Shown here one piece after another: positions 10,526 to 21,130 of a stretch of 64,000 bases of DNA (position 1 is its first letter; each line of letters opens with the position of its first letter). Below the pieces are notes generated by a model that made no database searches, was not told the origin of the DNA, and saw only the letters and a program-made list of their open reading frames with translations. This stretch comes from Chrysogorgia sp. JL179-B06 (Eukaryota > Cnidaria > Anthozoa > Scleralcyonacea > Chrysogorgiidae). A program made the position numbers and the translations under genes. The DNA lies in NCBI GenBank assembly GCA_035772405.1, contig JAYKKM010000048.1:3959501-4023500 (forward strand), read 5' to 3'.

Positions 10526-10700
10526 ATCATGGTGAGTTTAAGCGATGTGATCTATTATGAATAGTGAAAGTTATACACATGTATAAACGTTTGAAGACCA
10601 GATAATCTAACAGTTGAACTACTTAAAGAGTGAGTGTCAACCTGACGCATTGCACGCTCGGTCGGCCATTTTCGAAGCACGAAATTCCCTAGCCTCTATA
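10526..10700 (-). pseudogene. Displaced 5' end of the PAN gene copy B
   Basis: Matches 60003-60100, including the start MADRACNAS on the minus strand. Insertions relative to copy A: about 45 bases near 10548-10593 and a short segment that begins an inverted repeat (10622). Confidence 0.6.
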
Positions 10701-10840
10701 GGGTTTTCTGAGAAGACTCGGTGAATTTTCTGAATATTTACTACGTCAAGTTGGCAACGAAGAACTTTAAAACGCTTCGTTATCCTACGGAAAGATAAAC
10801 ACAAACGTGCAATGCACGACGGTTGACACTCACTCTTTAA
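10622..10840. repeat. Inverted repeat around the copy B start
   Basis: CTTAAAGAGTGAGTGTCAAC (10622-10641) is perfectly inverted at 10821-10840. Pairing continues imperfectly into GCATTGCACG. It encloses the predicted start codon of copy B. It may be a MITE that captured gene sequence, or a local inverted duplication. Confidence 0.6.
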
Positions 10841-11372
10841 GATGATGAGTGAAGGTTGCATTACATATACAGAGAACATGAAACATTTTAACAATAGAAT
10901 TACTGAGATGCACATTGAAGTGGGTTGAAGGTTGTACAGTTCACTGGTTCATACTCCAGAATATCAACAGAGGTTCGTGACGTTGTCCTGGTCAGACATA
11001 CCAAGTCCAACAGCCTATAATCTCCTTATGACACAAATGCACTCATATAGCCCCCATATATAGTTACAAAGGAGAAGGGATCTAAGATGACGGCCAAACA
11101 GGACTGTTGCGAAGGGAAGCCGATTGCCGGATTGGGGGATGTTGAAGGTCAAATTGCCGACTAAGAATAGCGTAATATATGAAGAGTTTTTTCAAAAGTG
11201 TAAGAGATTTATTAACTTTTATTTTATGTCAATTCGTGGTAATGTGAGGAAGGAACCATTTTGTCAAGCTCTGTCGACAAACCAAAATAAATCTAGCCTA
11301 TGCCATTGACGAAAAAGAAGAATCATTCAAGTGTATCCGACTACATCGCTAACGTGACGCTGAAACAGGATA
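10841..11372. other. No feature recognised
   Basis: Short open frames only (for example 11124-11309) with no recognisable similarity. It ends at the left terminus of the Harbinger element. Confidence 0.4.
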
Positions 11373-11580
11373 TTAGCGAACTTAAGCAGTTGACGTTTTC
11401 GCCGCGACGGCAACGTCAGAAGCTAATAAGGACTGGAACGAGTGCTAATGCGCATGTCAGGCGCGAATGACCTGGCGTCATCCTCACGGCGACGACGTGA
11501 TTTTCGCCAATTTGCCGTTGTGGGTGAACGTGAGAATTTATGACCGGTTATGGCTGAACTAATAGGAAAAACTCCAGTAG

Positions 11581-12484
11581 TTTTTTTTTTTTTTTGTTTT
11601 TTTAAATAATTTTTATTAAAAAACCAATATTGCAGCAATAGCTGAATTACATTGGATGAACTAATTACATTATTTACATATTAAATTGATGCACAGATGC
11701 AGGAATAAAAGAATTTCGAAATCTATTAGTAGAATAGCGAGGTTCGATAAAAAATCGCTTGTGTCTTAATGAGTATCTAGCATTAACGTTAAAAGTTGGT
11801 AAAAGATTGTACAATTTGTGGTTTGGATCGTTCATAATTGACCTGAATAATTTCTGACAGAGAGCTTGACGTCGATCAGACAAGGGGCAGAGCTTTGTAA
11901 TCTCCAAGCCATCACTGTACGATATCTCCGGTCCTAAGATGATGAAAAGGGCTCGTTTTTGAATACGCTCAAGATCGTCGCTTAGATATCTTGGCAGAGC
12001 ATAATGGAAAACAGGGGCAGCATATTCGATGATACTGCGAATACACGAACTATAGAAATAGATCATATCGCCACGAGGTACTTTGGCACGTTTAAGCTGC
12101 CTCAAGAAGTACAAACGTTGGAAGATCTTTTAATAACACACTCTATGTGATTGTTCCATTTCAAATCATTGCTGATGATAACCCCCAACACTTTGGCATA
12201 ACTTACAATTTCAAGTTCTTTATGATTTATGGTCAAGGGATGACAAAAATTTTCCACTCTGGAGAATTGGATTCGCATTTCTTTACACTTTTTTTCATTC
12301 AATGTAAATTTTAACTGTACTGATTGATATTCGATACTGTTTAAAGTCGTCTGCATTTCGCTTGATGATCCTTTGGGAACCACTTCGGTTACTGTTAGGT
12401 CGTCGACATATTTCCAAAGATCATTACCATCTGTGTCCAGGTCATTGATCATTAAGAGATAGAGCCAGGGACCTAATTTTGTAC
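11581..12484 (-). mobile_element. 5'-truncated LINE with poly-A tail
   Basis: The minus strand starts at about 12484 inside the RT (GTKLGPWLYLLMINDL) and ends with AATAAA followed by an A run (T run 11581-11596 on the plus strand). 5' truncation plus poly-A is the hallmark of target-primed reverse transcription. It is nested in the Harbinger element, so it is younger. Confidence 0.85.
11674..12484 (-). pseudogene. Non-LTR reverse transcriptase, C-terminal half
   Basis: Two frames, 12102-12452 and 11674-12114, join by a frameshift near 12110. The first has the catalytic box DLWKYVDDLTVTEV and the following KCKEMRIQFSR and AKVLGVIISNDLKWNNHI motifs. The second has FYSSCIRSIIEYAAPVFHYA and RIQKRALFIILGP, the thumb and C-terminal part of a LINE RT. 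The finger subdomain and any endonuclease are missing. This is a dead 5'-truncated insertion. Confidence 0.85.
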
Positions 12485-12967
12485 CCTATAGTTACTGTAT
12501 TGTACCTTACTATTTTGTACCTTATAGTTACTGTAACTAAACCAACGTAAGTACTTATATTTATTTTTTAACGGTTATTAGCTCGTATTTGATGATCCCT
12601 TGCTAGAATTGACAATATTTTATGTTATAAATTAAGTTAATACATATACTATAGCATTTATATTTTATAGAGGTCAGATTTCGTAGTTTATATGTTTTCA
12701 TTCACAATAGTTTGAACATAGTTTGCTAATGCTGTCTATATATGGCTTACAATTTGATGAATTTAGCTTCCTAAAAGGGTTAAATACATGTGATCATAAA
12801 TCAAGCTTTGATATTAAATAAACAAACGATCTCTCATCTCAATAGTTAAATGACCAATTGCCATCTTTTAAACTTGGAAACCAAATTTTGATTTGATTTT
12901 GCAACTACCTAACATAACAAATTTGGATTGTTTGGGGCTACAATTTCCTTATTAATTTTATAGGCAA

Positions 12968-13096
12968 ATGGAGTGGAGCAACAACCACGACATTTTGTTT
13001 CTGAGAGAGGTATTGGTTTCAAATATTTATGAAACCAGGAAAGGAAGTAGCGAGAGAGGTAAAATATGGGATGATGTAGCATTTACAAGAGATTGA
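12968..13096 (+). pseudogene. Harbinger Myb-like protein, N-terminal SANT-type part
   Basis: ATG at 12968 opens MEWSNNHDILFLREVLVSNI then ETRKGSSERGKIWDDVA. This fits the N-terminal Myb/SANT helix region of the Harbinger DNA-binding partner protein, which escorts the nuclease to the transposon ends. It stops at TGA 13094-13096. The remaining helices are missing compared with the usual length, and the next frame (13096-13578) holds the C-terminus, so there is an internal deletion with frameshift. Confidence 0.65.
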
Positions 13097-13578
13097 TGTT
13101 CTATGAAATTTGTGCTAAAGAGGAAGAATCAGTTATCAATACTGCTAACGAATCAAAGAAGAAAAAAGCAGAACAAGACAAAGCAACTGCGAGAACCAAA
13201 GCAATGGAATCCATGGGGGAGACCAAAAAGAGGAAAGAGAAAAATGGTGAAGAGTGTTCCTCCACTAAGAGAACCAGAAGAGGTACAAATGATGCAATGG
13301 ATTATTTAAAGGCAAAAGTAAGGAGTAATATATTACTGAAAGAAAAAAAATTTGAGCTGCGACAAAAAGAAGAGTCGAAAAGGGATGCGATGTTGGGGCA
13401 ACAAGCCAAAATACAGCAAGACATGCTTGGGTTACTCCAACAACAACAACAAGACCAGCAAAAACAACAGCAGCTTTATCAACAACAACACATGCAAACA
13501 ATGCAAACCATGCTTCAACAACAGCAACTTCAAACTCAGGCAATGATGTCTCTCCTTGAAAAGTTTGCATCAAAATAG
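13096..13578 (+). pseudogene. Harbinger Myb-like protein, C-terminal coiled-coil and poly-Gln part
   Basis: Reads EEESVINTANESKKKKAEQD then AMESMGETKKRKEKNGEECS and TKRTRRGTNDAMDYLKAK. A Gln-rich coiled coil follows, ending QTQAMMSLLEKFASK. This is the C-terminal half of the Myb-like accessory protein of PIF/Harbinger elements: charged, then helical and poly-Gln. The apparent start at 13096 is not native; it lies in the break with the N-terminal frame. Whether the two halves are joined by an unseen intron could not be shown, because no consensus splice sites fit. Confidence 0.7.
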
Positions 13579-14160
13579 ACCTTTTGTTTATTGACATTTT
13601 GTTGACTTTAGACTTAAATGTGTTTTTTTAATCTCTTGTTATTGTGCAACCCAATCTAGCTCTTCCTTAAATTGACTGTATTGTACGACAGTCAAATTAA
13701 CAATCCCACAAGCAGTTTGTTGACCATGAAAACATTTAAGTGGTATTTTAATATGTTGTTAGGGTCAGTTTCCCTTAAGGTGGCTCCCTCTAGTATTTAA
13801 GGAGGTACCCTCCAAACTGTAGGGAGCCAGCTTAAATTGACTGTCACAGTCAATTTGAATACATAGTTATAATTAGCATATACAGTCAATTTAAGGAAGA
13901 GACTGCAGCTGGGCTGTATTATCACATCCATTTAACATTTTTGTAAAGATGGAATATTTCATACTTTGTTAAACCTTTTATATTGAAACTCTTGCTTGCT
14001 ATATATTGATATATGGACATATTTATAAATATTTATATAAATATTTTAATTTATGTAAAGTTTAAACTTTAAAGTTATTGTATTGTATATACAGAAATAT
14101 ATTTATGGAACTAATTAGATTATGTACTTTTTATAATCAATATTATATACTATATATATA
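13579..14160. repeat. Harbinger intergenic DNA with small palindromes
   Basis: No gene is visible. AAATTGACTGTCACAGTCAATTT-type palindromes (13669-13699, 13842-13858) and a GGCTCCCT/AGGGAGCC inverted pair (13782-13827) are present. Confidence 0.4.
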
Positions 14161-14177
14161 TATATATATATCATATG

Positions 14178-14250
14178 ACTCACACAACTGATAATCGAAA
14201 CTGCAGTCTCCAAATCGGTGTTCTAACCACTGAGCTATATTGAGACACGG
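14178..14250 (-). repeat. tRNA-derived SINE relic
   Basis: The minus strand contains TAGCTCAGTGGTTAGAACAC (A-box-like) and GCAGTTTCGATTATC (degraded B box) at tRNA spacing. An adjoining TA run (14152-14170) fits a SINE tail. It is not a functional tRNA: the acceptor stem does not pair. Confidence 0.55.
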
Positions 14251-14367
14251 TCAGGACAGTATTTATAAAAATAGTATACAAGAATTATAATACAAAAATA
14301 TTATAATAATATAATAAATAGTATATAACAATAATAGTACACTATCTGCGTACAGTAACTTGCCTAA

Positions 14368-15808
14368 TCAGTTAAAATACTCCTGCAATGTTGGAGGCTG
14401 TACGTTAAAAAATTCTACAGTTTGATTGCCATACATGCATGTTAATGCATTCCTGAGTGGGGAACAGACAACATACATTTTTCCTACACTACTCATCCCT
14501 ATCTTGAGATTTTTTTTAAAATCGAGGAATTTAAAATAATTTATTATATCCCCGAATAACCATTCCACTGATACTCTTGTGGAACTCATGCGTGAATTAA
14601 AAAGATGCATCTGGTTGGTAAGAGCTGCTCCCCTGAATGGTGCTTGCAGGTGGATGCTTAAAGGGTAGGCAGGATCTCCATATAAACACATTTGCTGGTG
14701 TGTTGTTGAGAAAGCATGTCTTTCCATGTCTTGCAAAAGGCCAGAACTTGCCAGCATTGCTGAGTCATGTATTTTCCCCTCTATTAAAATAAATTACATA
14801 GATTTCAATATATAATTCCTCTATTAAACCCCCATTACAAGTGGTGCTTATCAATTTTATGTAATCAAGAGGGGTGGTTATTGGAGGGGGCTTGAAACAA
14901 GAATATTTAATTTTCCAAGTCAGAGTTAGAAAAACTGAAATCTAAAACCAAATTTAAAGATTTTCTATTCATGGCATTAGAGAGAGAGAGAAAATAGATG
15001 TTTTTGATTGTTTGTTCCCCGTTTGATGTTTTCTTGGGGGAAGGACTTATTATATAAGGAGGACTTATTATACTGTATAAAGTTTGGGATGACAGACATA
15101 ATACACAATACACATATTATTCAAGAATGAAGGTAAGTATACCATACCCATTGGTCCATAGAGATGAGCAATCATCCCATTTGGTATTGCCATGGATTGA
15201 AATTTAAGAGCATGTACTTTCTTGTGGCCATTGTACATAACTCTTTGGTTTTTTCTGGGTCTACAAATCGGACGAACAGTTCCGTCTATAAAACCAAAAC
15301 AGTTGGACAGAGGAGCTCCTTTTCTATATACAGCATCAGCATAAATCTCCAAGAGATCAGGGCTTAGAAGAGTGTTATTCCATTGAATAATTCTGTGGCA
15401 ATGCGTGTCAAATATGTAGTTCATTACGTGATTTGTTATCATGCATATTTCTGGCACTGGTCTGCCGAACAGCGGTATCATGTCCCCATACCTGCAAGGA
15501 TATGCGAAGCGTTTTAATAGCATACACATTCCTTCTAGTCCATTGACGACACTCCTCTGATATGTTCTCCATGTTTGAGGTATCTGCAGAGCTTCAGCTA
15601 AAGCTTTGAGGTCTCTCTTCTGCACACGAAAATCTGCTTTACACTCGGCCTCTTCTAGCTCGTCAAAGTCGAATGTTGGGTTGTTCTCGTAGCTGAAGTC
15701 AGGATTTTTTGAGTAATAATGATCATATAGAACAACGAATTCGTCATCTGAAATAACTTCTTCTGCGTATGAGTAGACTAAAAGCTCTCGAAGATTTCTA
15801 AATGACAT
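14368..15808 (-). CDS. Harbinger DDE nuclease (transposase), two exons
   Basis: Exon 1 runs from ATG at 15808 to about 15150. Exon 2 runs from about 14776 to the stop at 14368. The splice CCAATGG|GTATGG to AATAG|AGGGG gives GPMEGKIHDSAMLASSGLL, an in-frame join. The DDE_Tnp_4-type catalytic Asp residues sit in CFGFIDGTVRPICRP and CLYGDPAYPL, and the Glu in TRVSVEWLFGD. The N-terminal region is acidic (DDEFVVLYDHYYSKN). Predicted product is about 354 residues, normal for this family. It cuts and pastes the element at TWA sites with the help of the Myb-like partner. The reading frame is uninterrupted, so this protein may still be active, although the partner gene is broken. Confidence 0.8.
14777..15149 (-). 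other. Intron of the Harbinger transposase
   Basis: Bounded by donor GTATGG near 15149 and acceptor TTAATAG near 14777. The short frame at 14907-15113 has no recognisable similarity. Confidence 0.6.
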
Positions 15809-16034
15809 TTTGAAATGGTTGCCGTCGCCGACGCCGGGACTCTTTGCTTAAGGATTTGTTTTGAGCGCGAAAACGACGTCTAGTCCCAGTGTTACTCGGT
15901 CAACTCAACGTCGCGTCGCTGCGAAAACGTCAACTGCTTAAGTTCGCTATTGTAAACAACGAAGAACCAGCCAAAGAAATATGCAGAGATTTTGGTTGAA
16001 GAAAACCCTGTGAGACTCATCTACACTCCGAGGA

Positions 16035-16300
16035 GAATGCAGTGAACATCTTACCGAAGCGATACGTTAACAACACAGAGATCAAGACAACAAACAGGTC
16101 TTCAAATGTGGAATAAAGCAGAACTGAGACCCATAAAGACAAGAACGACTGTACGTAATTCGTCGAACAAGAAAAAGTACTTGATTAAATTTGTGGTCGT
16201 TAAAGAACTAATACCTCTGTTAGGACAGCGAAGGCCATTAAACACAAAGGTCTTATCGAGATCAAGAGATTTAAAAACAAGTGTCATCAAAATTATAAGC
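16035..16300 (+). pseudogene. Ty3/gypsy-type aspartic protease fragment
   Basis: Reads VNILPKRYVNNTEIKTTNRS in one frame, then MWNKAELRPIKTRTTVRNSS and KYLIKFVVVKELIPLLGQRR in the next. This matches the C-terminal half of the retropepsin-like domain in Ty3/gypsy polyproteins (pattern MWN...P.G......N...KK..V.F.VV...L.PLLG). The catalytic DTG part is upstream and not recognisable. Relic only. Confidence 0.55.
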
Positions 16301-16384
16301 AAGTACCTCCCAAAAGTCAGAGTTCGATGGTGTACAGCAAACTGTCTGTGTCGGTGAAGTGTAGCCTACACTTATCACTTGAGT

Positions 16385-16790
16385 ACTTATTTAGCATGTA
16401 TAGTTGTAACGAAAGTCATGCACATAAACGTCTTACTTATATCTAATATACACATCCCAACGTACGCCGGTCTGTTTAACATTAATGTCTCCTTAATCTT
16501 GTGGAAGACACGAACGTACTGTAGGCTTTGACGAAAGTTTGATCAGCTTTCTCTGGTTAGTCACCAAACGGACGTCCACACGATTCCTCGAGTTCTCCAT
16601 TGTTTTACCAAAGACGCTGTTGTTCATCAACTTAAAGAAGTCCTTTTCGAAAGCGTTTTTAGCGTTTGTTCTTTTTTGTCTGTGAAAGTCGATATACTTC
16701 CCAAGCCACATCGACTAAATTGCAAGGCTCTATGAACCTTTTCAATCTTAACCCAAAGTCCATGTACAATTGAAGGTTTCTGTAACGGGC
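16385..16790 (-). pseudogene. Polinton/Maverick-type DNA polymerase B fragment
   Basis: The minus strand reads [40 protein letters not shown] and [18 protein letters not shown]. In a shifted frame it continues LNRPAYVGMCILDISK. This is the palm region motif ([14 protein letters not shown]) of protein-primed family B polymerases of Polintons, eukaryotic virus-like transposons. Several frameshifts are present on both sides. No other Polinton genes (integrase, ATPase, capsid) were found, so this is an isolated relic. Confidence 0.75.
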
Positions 16791-16892
16791 CTACGCTCCG
16801 TTTTTATCTAACGTTGAAATTTACGTTGAAATAACGTTGAAATTTACCCAATACGTGAAAACTCGCTTCTTCTTCTTATGTATCTAATTTAA

Positions 16893-17338
16893 CTCTTTCC
16901 CGACCGGCGCAGTTAAAATGGGTCATTGAAGACCCGCAAAGTCGTCAATCGAAAAACACGGCACACGGTAACGCAAGATTAAAAATTGAAATTCGACAAG
17001 CGCCAGGAACATGAAATCCACGCACACGCCAAGTTTGACTTGATTTCATAAACAACTCTGCGATTGGTGGCATTTTGAGTTTTCAAGATGCTACGCGGGC
17101 GTGCAAGATGGCCTTTTCAGGAAAAATGTAAATTTTTCAACCTGATTTATGATAATTAATGCTAATTTATATTAACATAATGTGTTTTGTTCGGGAAATT
17201 TAAAAGAACAAGTAAAAGCCGGTTTATTGGGCTTCCAGAAAATGTATAGCTTTCGCAACAGTTATGGTTATTTCAAGAGATATCAATAGAACAACGTGGT
17301 CGTTCAATTTTTGATGTTTTTCAGCCGTAGGGAATGAG
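16893..17338. mobile_element. 446-bp MITE with TTAA target sites, copy 1 (piggyBac-like)
   Basis: Flanked on both sides by TTAA (16889-16892 and 17339-17342). Ends CTCTTTCCCGACCGGC and the complement of CTCATTCCCTACGGC form imperfect terminal inverted repeats. TTAA duplication is characteristic of piggyBac and Kolobok elements. No coding capacity. Confidence 0.8.
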
Positions 17339-17342
17339 TTAA

Positions 17343-17811
17343 TAAGCAATAATAGGTAAATTGAAAATAATCGAAGAAAAAGCGTGAAAGGAAAAGCAGT
17401 TTATGATCTGTTGAATTGAAAATAATCAATGTAAATACAGTTTAACAAAGCAAAAAAATGGTCAGTGAGGAAAAATGAACCCCCTTCTCTGCTCCCCCTT
17501 ACCCCCCTCAATGAGAGGAATTATGTAAGGGTTACCCGAAGCAGAGTCTCTGCAGAGATCCCACCCGCACCGGTCCGGGAGCTCATACTTTTAAATATAT
17601 ACGCAAGCTATCTATACACTACAAAGACAATACGTTCTATGCATGTGGGTCAAAAAGGTCAAAATTCACCGTGTTTAGAAATGTAGGAAATAATTCACCA
17701 AATTTGTTAAAAATTTGATATGTGTGTTGTTTAGCCGACTTATAACGATGATGAAAAATTCAGACGAAAATATAAAATTGATCGATGCGAAAAAATATCG
17801 ACCATTGTATA
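17343..17811. other. Spacer between the two TTAA MITEs
   Basis: Unique AT-rich sequence. A frame at 17465-17686 shows no recognisable similarity. Confidence 0.4.
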
Positions 17812-17815
17812 TTAA

Positions 17816-18261
17816 CTCTTTCCCGACCGGCGCAGTTAAAATGGGTCATTGAAGACCCGCAAAGTCGTCAATCGAAAAACACGGCACACGGTAACGCAAG
17901 ATTTAAAATTGAAATTCGACAAGCGCCAGGAACATGAAATCCACGCACACGCCAAGTTTGACTTGATTTCATAAACAACTCTGCGATTGGTGGCATTTTG
18001 AGTTTTCAAGATACTACGCGGGCGTGCAAGATGGCCTTTTCTAGAAAAATGTAAATTTTTCAACCTGATTTATGATAATTAATGCTAATTTATATTAACA
18101 TAATGTGTTTTGTTCGGGAAATTTAAAAGCACAAGTAAAAGCCGGTTTATTGGGCTTCCAGAAAATGTATAGCTTTCGCAACAGTTATGGTTATTTCAAG
18201 AGATATCAATAGAACAACGTGGTCGTTCAATTTTTGATGTTTTTCAGCCGTAGGGAATGAG
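17816..18261. mobile_element. 446-bp MITE with TTAA target sites, copy 2
   Basis: Same element in the same orientation, roughly 99% identical to copy 1 (I noticed about four substitutions), flanked by TTAA at 17812-17815 and 18262-18265. Two copies 0.47 kb apart indicate very recent activity or local duplication. Confidence 0.85.
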
Positions 18262-18265
18262 TTAA

Positions 18266-18820
18266 TATCTCTCCGCGGTTTTCTATTATGACATGAAATC
18301 AATAACATACTCATCAAAAACTGCTATATATTACAACTGAATATACTGACAGACAATAAACAATATACAGTTCAAACTTACCGACTGTATCGATCTACGT
18401 TATCTATTCAAGTTCTATAATTAAAGTTCTGCAATTCAAGTTATAGTTCGGTCGCGCCCGCCACAAGTCTCAAAATCTCAACACACCCCCCTGCGTACTG
18501 ATCGCTAGCTATACAGTTTCTGTGGTGAAGAACATACCTTTCTTTGTTCATCAGATTCGTTATTAGTTTTTTTACACCACTGAGAGTTACCGGACAAATT
18601 TATTCAAGCTGCAAAGTTTAGTTAGCCCGCTATATATCTTCGTTCTAACTCCTCACTCGGTCGTTCTCTATGAAGTAAAGCCGTTCAAGTAAACCAAAGT
18701 AAAACTCTTAGAGATAATACTTCTTCTGCCAGGAAACCTTATCATGTTCTGATGTCCTTTTGTTTTATTCCTTTAATGACTCATTATTAAAAGCACGCGC
18801 CATTGTTTCTACATGTGCTT
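18266..18820. other. No feature recognised
   Basis: AT-rich sequence without convincing open frames or repeats. Confidence 0.4.
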
Positions 18821-19141
18821 TCAGGCGAAATGTGCAAATATCAACTGTATGATCAGTATACGTAGCAACGCTTTGGAAGTAATGTCGTGAAATCGTTTAA
18901 CTTTATATTTTTCTAAGTTAACATGTTTGAGATGATGAACATTTCTTCTCACTGTTTTCCGAAATGTTTCTTCGTCCAAGAGATCGCTTACTTTGAGAAT
19001 GAAAACGAGATAAGCGATAATTCGGTCAAAATGGTTAGGGTTCATCTCTTTGTAGATGCGGTGAGGTTTTTTCCTCATATGAATCCTGTACACTAAAGCG
19101 AGACAAGCCACAATACGGCCAAAATTATTAGGGTTCATCTC
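18821..19141 (-). CDS. Hypothetical protein with an internal repeat; weak BH1-like motif
   Basis: A 105-codon minus-strand frame from the ATG at 19138. Two tandem units begin MNPNNFGRIVACLALVYRI and MNPNHFDRIIAYLVFILKV. Each is preceded by RIYKE or a shifted version of it, so an about 110-base segment was duplicated. NFGRIVACLALVYRI resembles the BH1 helix of Bcl-2-family proteins (consensus around NWGRIVAxxxF), but no other Bcl-2 homology region is evident and the match is short. It could be a pseudogenised exon. Uncertain whether it is expressed. Confidence 0.3.
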   Translation of the reverse strand, partial: EMNPNNFGRIVACLALVYRIHMRKKPHRIYKEMNPNHFDRIIAYLVFILKVSDLLDEETFRKTVRRNVHHLKHVNLEKYKVKRFHDITSKALLRILIIQLIFAHFA

Positions 19142-19510
19142 TTTGTATAGATGCGGCGAAAATACAGGTTCAGTCGAACGCTTAGTAAATCGTACAACTC
19201 CCGATGAGAGTGAGGGAGTCGGAATTGAAATTGGAATGGTTCGGATTGGAATAATTAATTAAATTTGGAGTTATGAAGGTGAAAGAGGTCTATGAGGGAT
19301 TTGATGTGTTCTTAACGCTAATTACTTTCGTTCGCAACACAGAGAGCGCCGCCTAAGTATATGAAGTCTGGGATGGGGGTCCCAAAGGTACACGAGACTA
19401 GGGTTAGGGATAGTTAAGGTGAAAGGGGCTTATTGGCAATTATTTCCGTCCCCTCACATGAAATATTTAATAAAGCGGCATGCTATGCGTTCGCAACGCG
19501 TTCGTCACAC
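19142..19510. other. No feature recognised
   Basis: Holds a GAAAGAGGTCTATGAGG segment (about 19280) shared with the end of the MITE at 45302-45454. Otherwise unassigned. Confidence 0.35.
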
Positions 19511-19850
19511 AGGGGCGGATCCAGGGGGGTCCGAGGGTTCCATGGAATCCCCTTTATTTACGCTCGTTATGTTCTTTACGCAAGTTATTATCTTGCATAT
19601 TATGACATCATTATGTTATCTGTTAGATTGTGTAAGTAGCCTACATAGCTGGCTATCTCACCGCCAACGAAATTGTTGACAGCAGTTGTTTATTTTTGTA
19701 CTTATTTATTCTACTTTATATAGAAATATATCTTAAAAATGACGAGATACATTGTTAAAAAATGGGATTTCAGAACTTTATATTTTGCTCAAAAGTGCCT
19801 TCGAAATGCAGAAAATGCTGTTTTAGAGACCCAAAATTCATAAGGCGGGG
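19511..19850. mobile_element. hAT-like non-autonomous element relic
   Basis: Begins CAGGGGCGGATCCAGGGG, a typical hAT-type end. It ends in a stretch whose reverse complement (GGGTCTCTAAAACAGCATTT) matches the interior of the hAT elements at 58.7 and 61.0 kb. No second end or 8-bp duplication was found, so the copy is truncated or rearranged. Confidence 0.45.
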
Positions 19851-19925
19851 GGTTTGGGTTAGAAAACTCATTAGGCGGAGGGTTAGGGTTAGGATGTAAG
19901 TTGTTTTGGGATTAGCAGTTCGATG
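19851..19925 (+). repeat. TTAGGG-containing interspersed repeat
   Basis: GGTTAGGGTTAGGATGTAAG then TTGTTTTGGG, closely similar to 7333-7405 and partly to 51372-51405. It includes two telomere-type TTAGGG words in one orientation. Confidence 0.6.
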
Positions 19926-21122
19926 AAATGACTAATTGTTGGCGCACCTGGTTCAGGTCGATAACATCTAGTAAACGTTGTGTATTCTATTTTGTGACTC
20001 TATTTAGTGGCTCTCACATAATTGCTGCCGCAGCGAGCGAGCCTGAAGCGAGCGAGCAAGGCAGCAGACCTAAATAATGTAGTTGGGCTTTTTTCAAATA
20101 TTGCTTTAGCGCATTGCATTGTTGTCGGACTTTTAGATAGACCCAACATGCAGTGCGCGGAACAACCAAGCACAATACAATGCGCTGAAAACATGTGCTT
20201 TCTTTTCATGCTTTTTCTTTACAGGGACGTTTGCTCAATACTCGTGCATTTTGTGAGTTTCATCTTTTAAATACATCACATACATATATAAATCGCCTCC
20301 AATTCATACGTGAAAGCGTTTGGAATATCCGAGTTATCGTGCGAGATTTTTGTGTTGTTTTGAATAATAAATTTGAAATCCATAAATTTCTGTTCCATCC
20401 TCATCGTATGTTAATTAGAACCAGCCTCGTGCGGGTTATGGATGAAGTATTGTCTGACTTGACAAATCTCATCAACAGTTTTTGCGTGTGCGCTTTCCGT
20501 GACAATGCCCCTTTAAAACTTGTGTATACTATTTATTTGTGCGCAAACAGAAAATCAGTTACCGGTTACCGATCAAACACTTTTTGCATTCGCTTTTACC
20601 GGCTTTTATTGTAATGGCTAGAAAGAACATCACGGTTACACAGTGAGCGTCGTATACCTTAACAAAATCCAAGCACGGGCTTTCTAAATATATCCATTCG
20701 AAGTTAATTTCGAACATATTCCCGTCAAGTCTCACGGAAGTTTATGGCAAAGACGATGACTTTTGAAACATTCAGTTTCCCAGTGAGTTTTCAGTCAAGT
20801 CGCATCTGTTTTGAAAATTATATCATTTGTATTAAATCTCCCGGAAAGCAATGTAGCAATAAAACTACCGGAACTCATTACATTGTTGACGTTTTTGGAC
20901 AAATTGAGAAAGATTATCTATGTAATATTTTACGTGCTTGGGAAAAAACGCAGCCATTCTAGAAGATCCAGTGCGCTGGAAACAAAAGGCAGCATTAGCT
21001 AAGTACCTTGCAGGTAACCTAGTAGGAAGCCTAGACTGTGTGTCTCGGTGAACAGGTGTCACCAGAGCGATTGACTTAATTTGCATAGCAGGTGGCGGAG
21101 AGTTTCATGAGTTTTCATTACT
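19926..21122. other. Mostly unassigned sequence
   Basis: 20024-20067 is a palindrome-like GC-rich stretch (CAGCGAGCGAGC repeats). The frame 20195-20614 (139 codons) has no recognisable similarity. No splice-supported gene model could be made. Confidence 0.4.
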
Positions 21123-21130
21123 CAGACGTC

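Larger units (their letters stand above)
11373..15948 (-). mobile_element. PIF/Harbinger DNA transposon, ~4.6 kb, with nested LINE and SINE
   Basis: Terminal inverted repeats TAGCGAACTTAAGCAGTTGA (left, 11373) and its complement (right, to 15948) extend about 37 bases. Inside are a spliced DDE nuclease gene on the minus strand and a Myb-like protein gene on the plus strand, the standard two-gene layout of PIF/Harbinger. A 0.9-kb LINE with poly-A tail (11581-12484) and a tRNA-derived SINE relic (14178-14250) are nested in it. A perfect 3-bp TWA target duplication could not be confirmed; the flanks read TAT/TTA and TAT. Confidence 0.85.
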
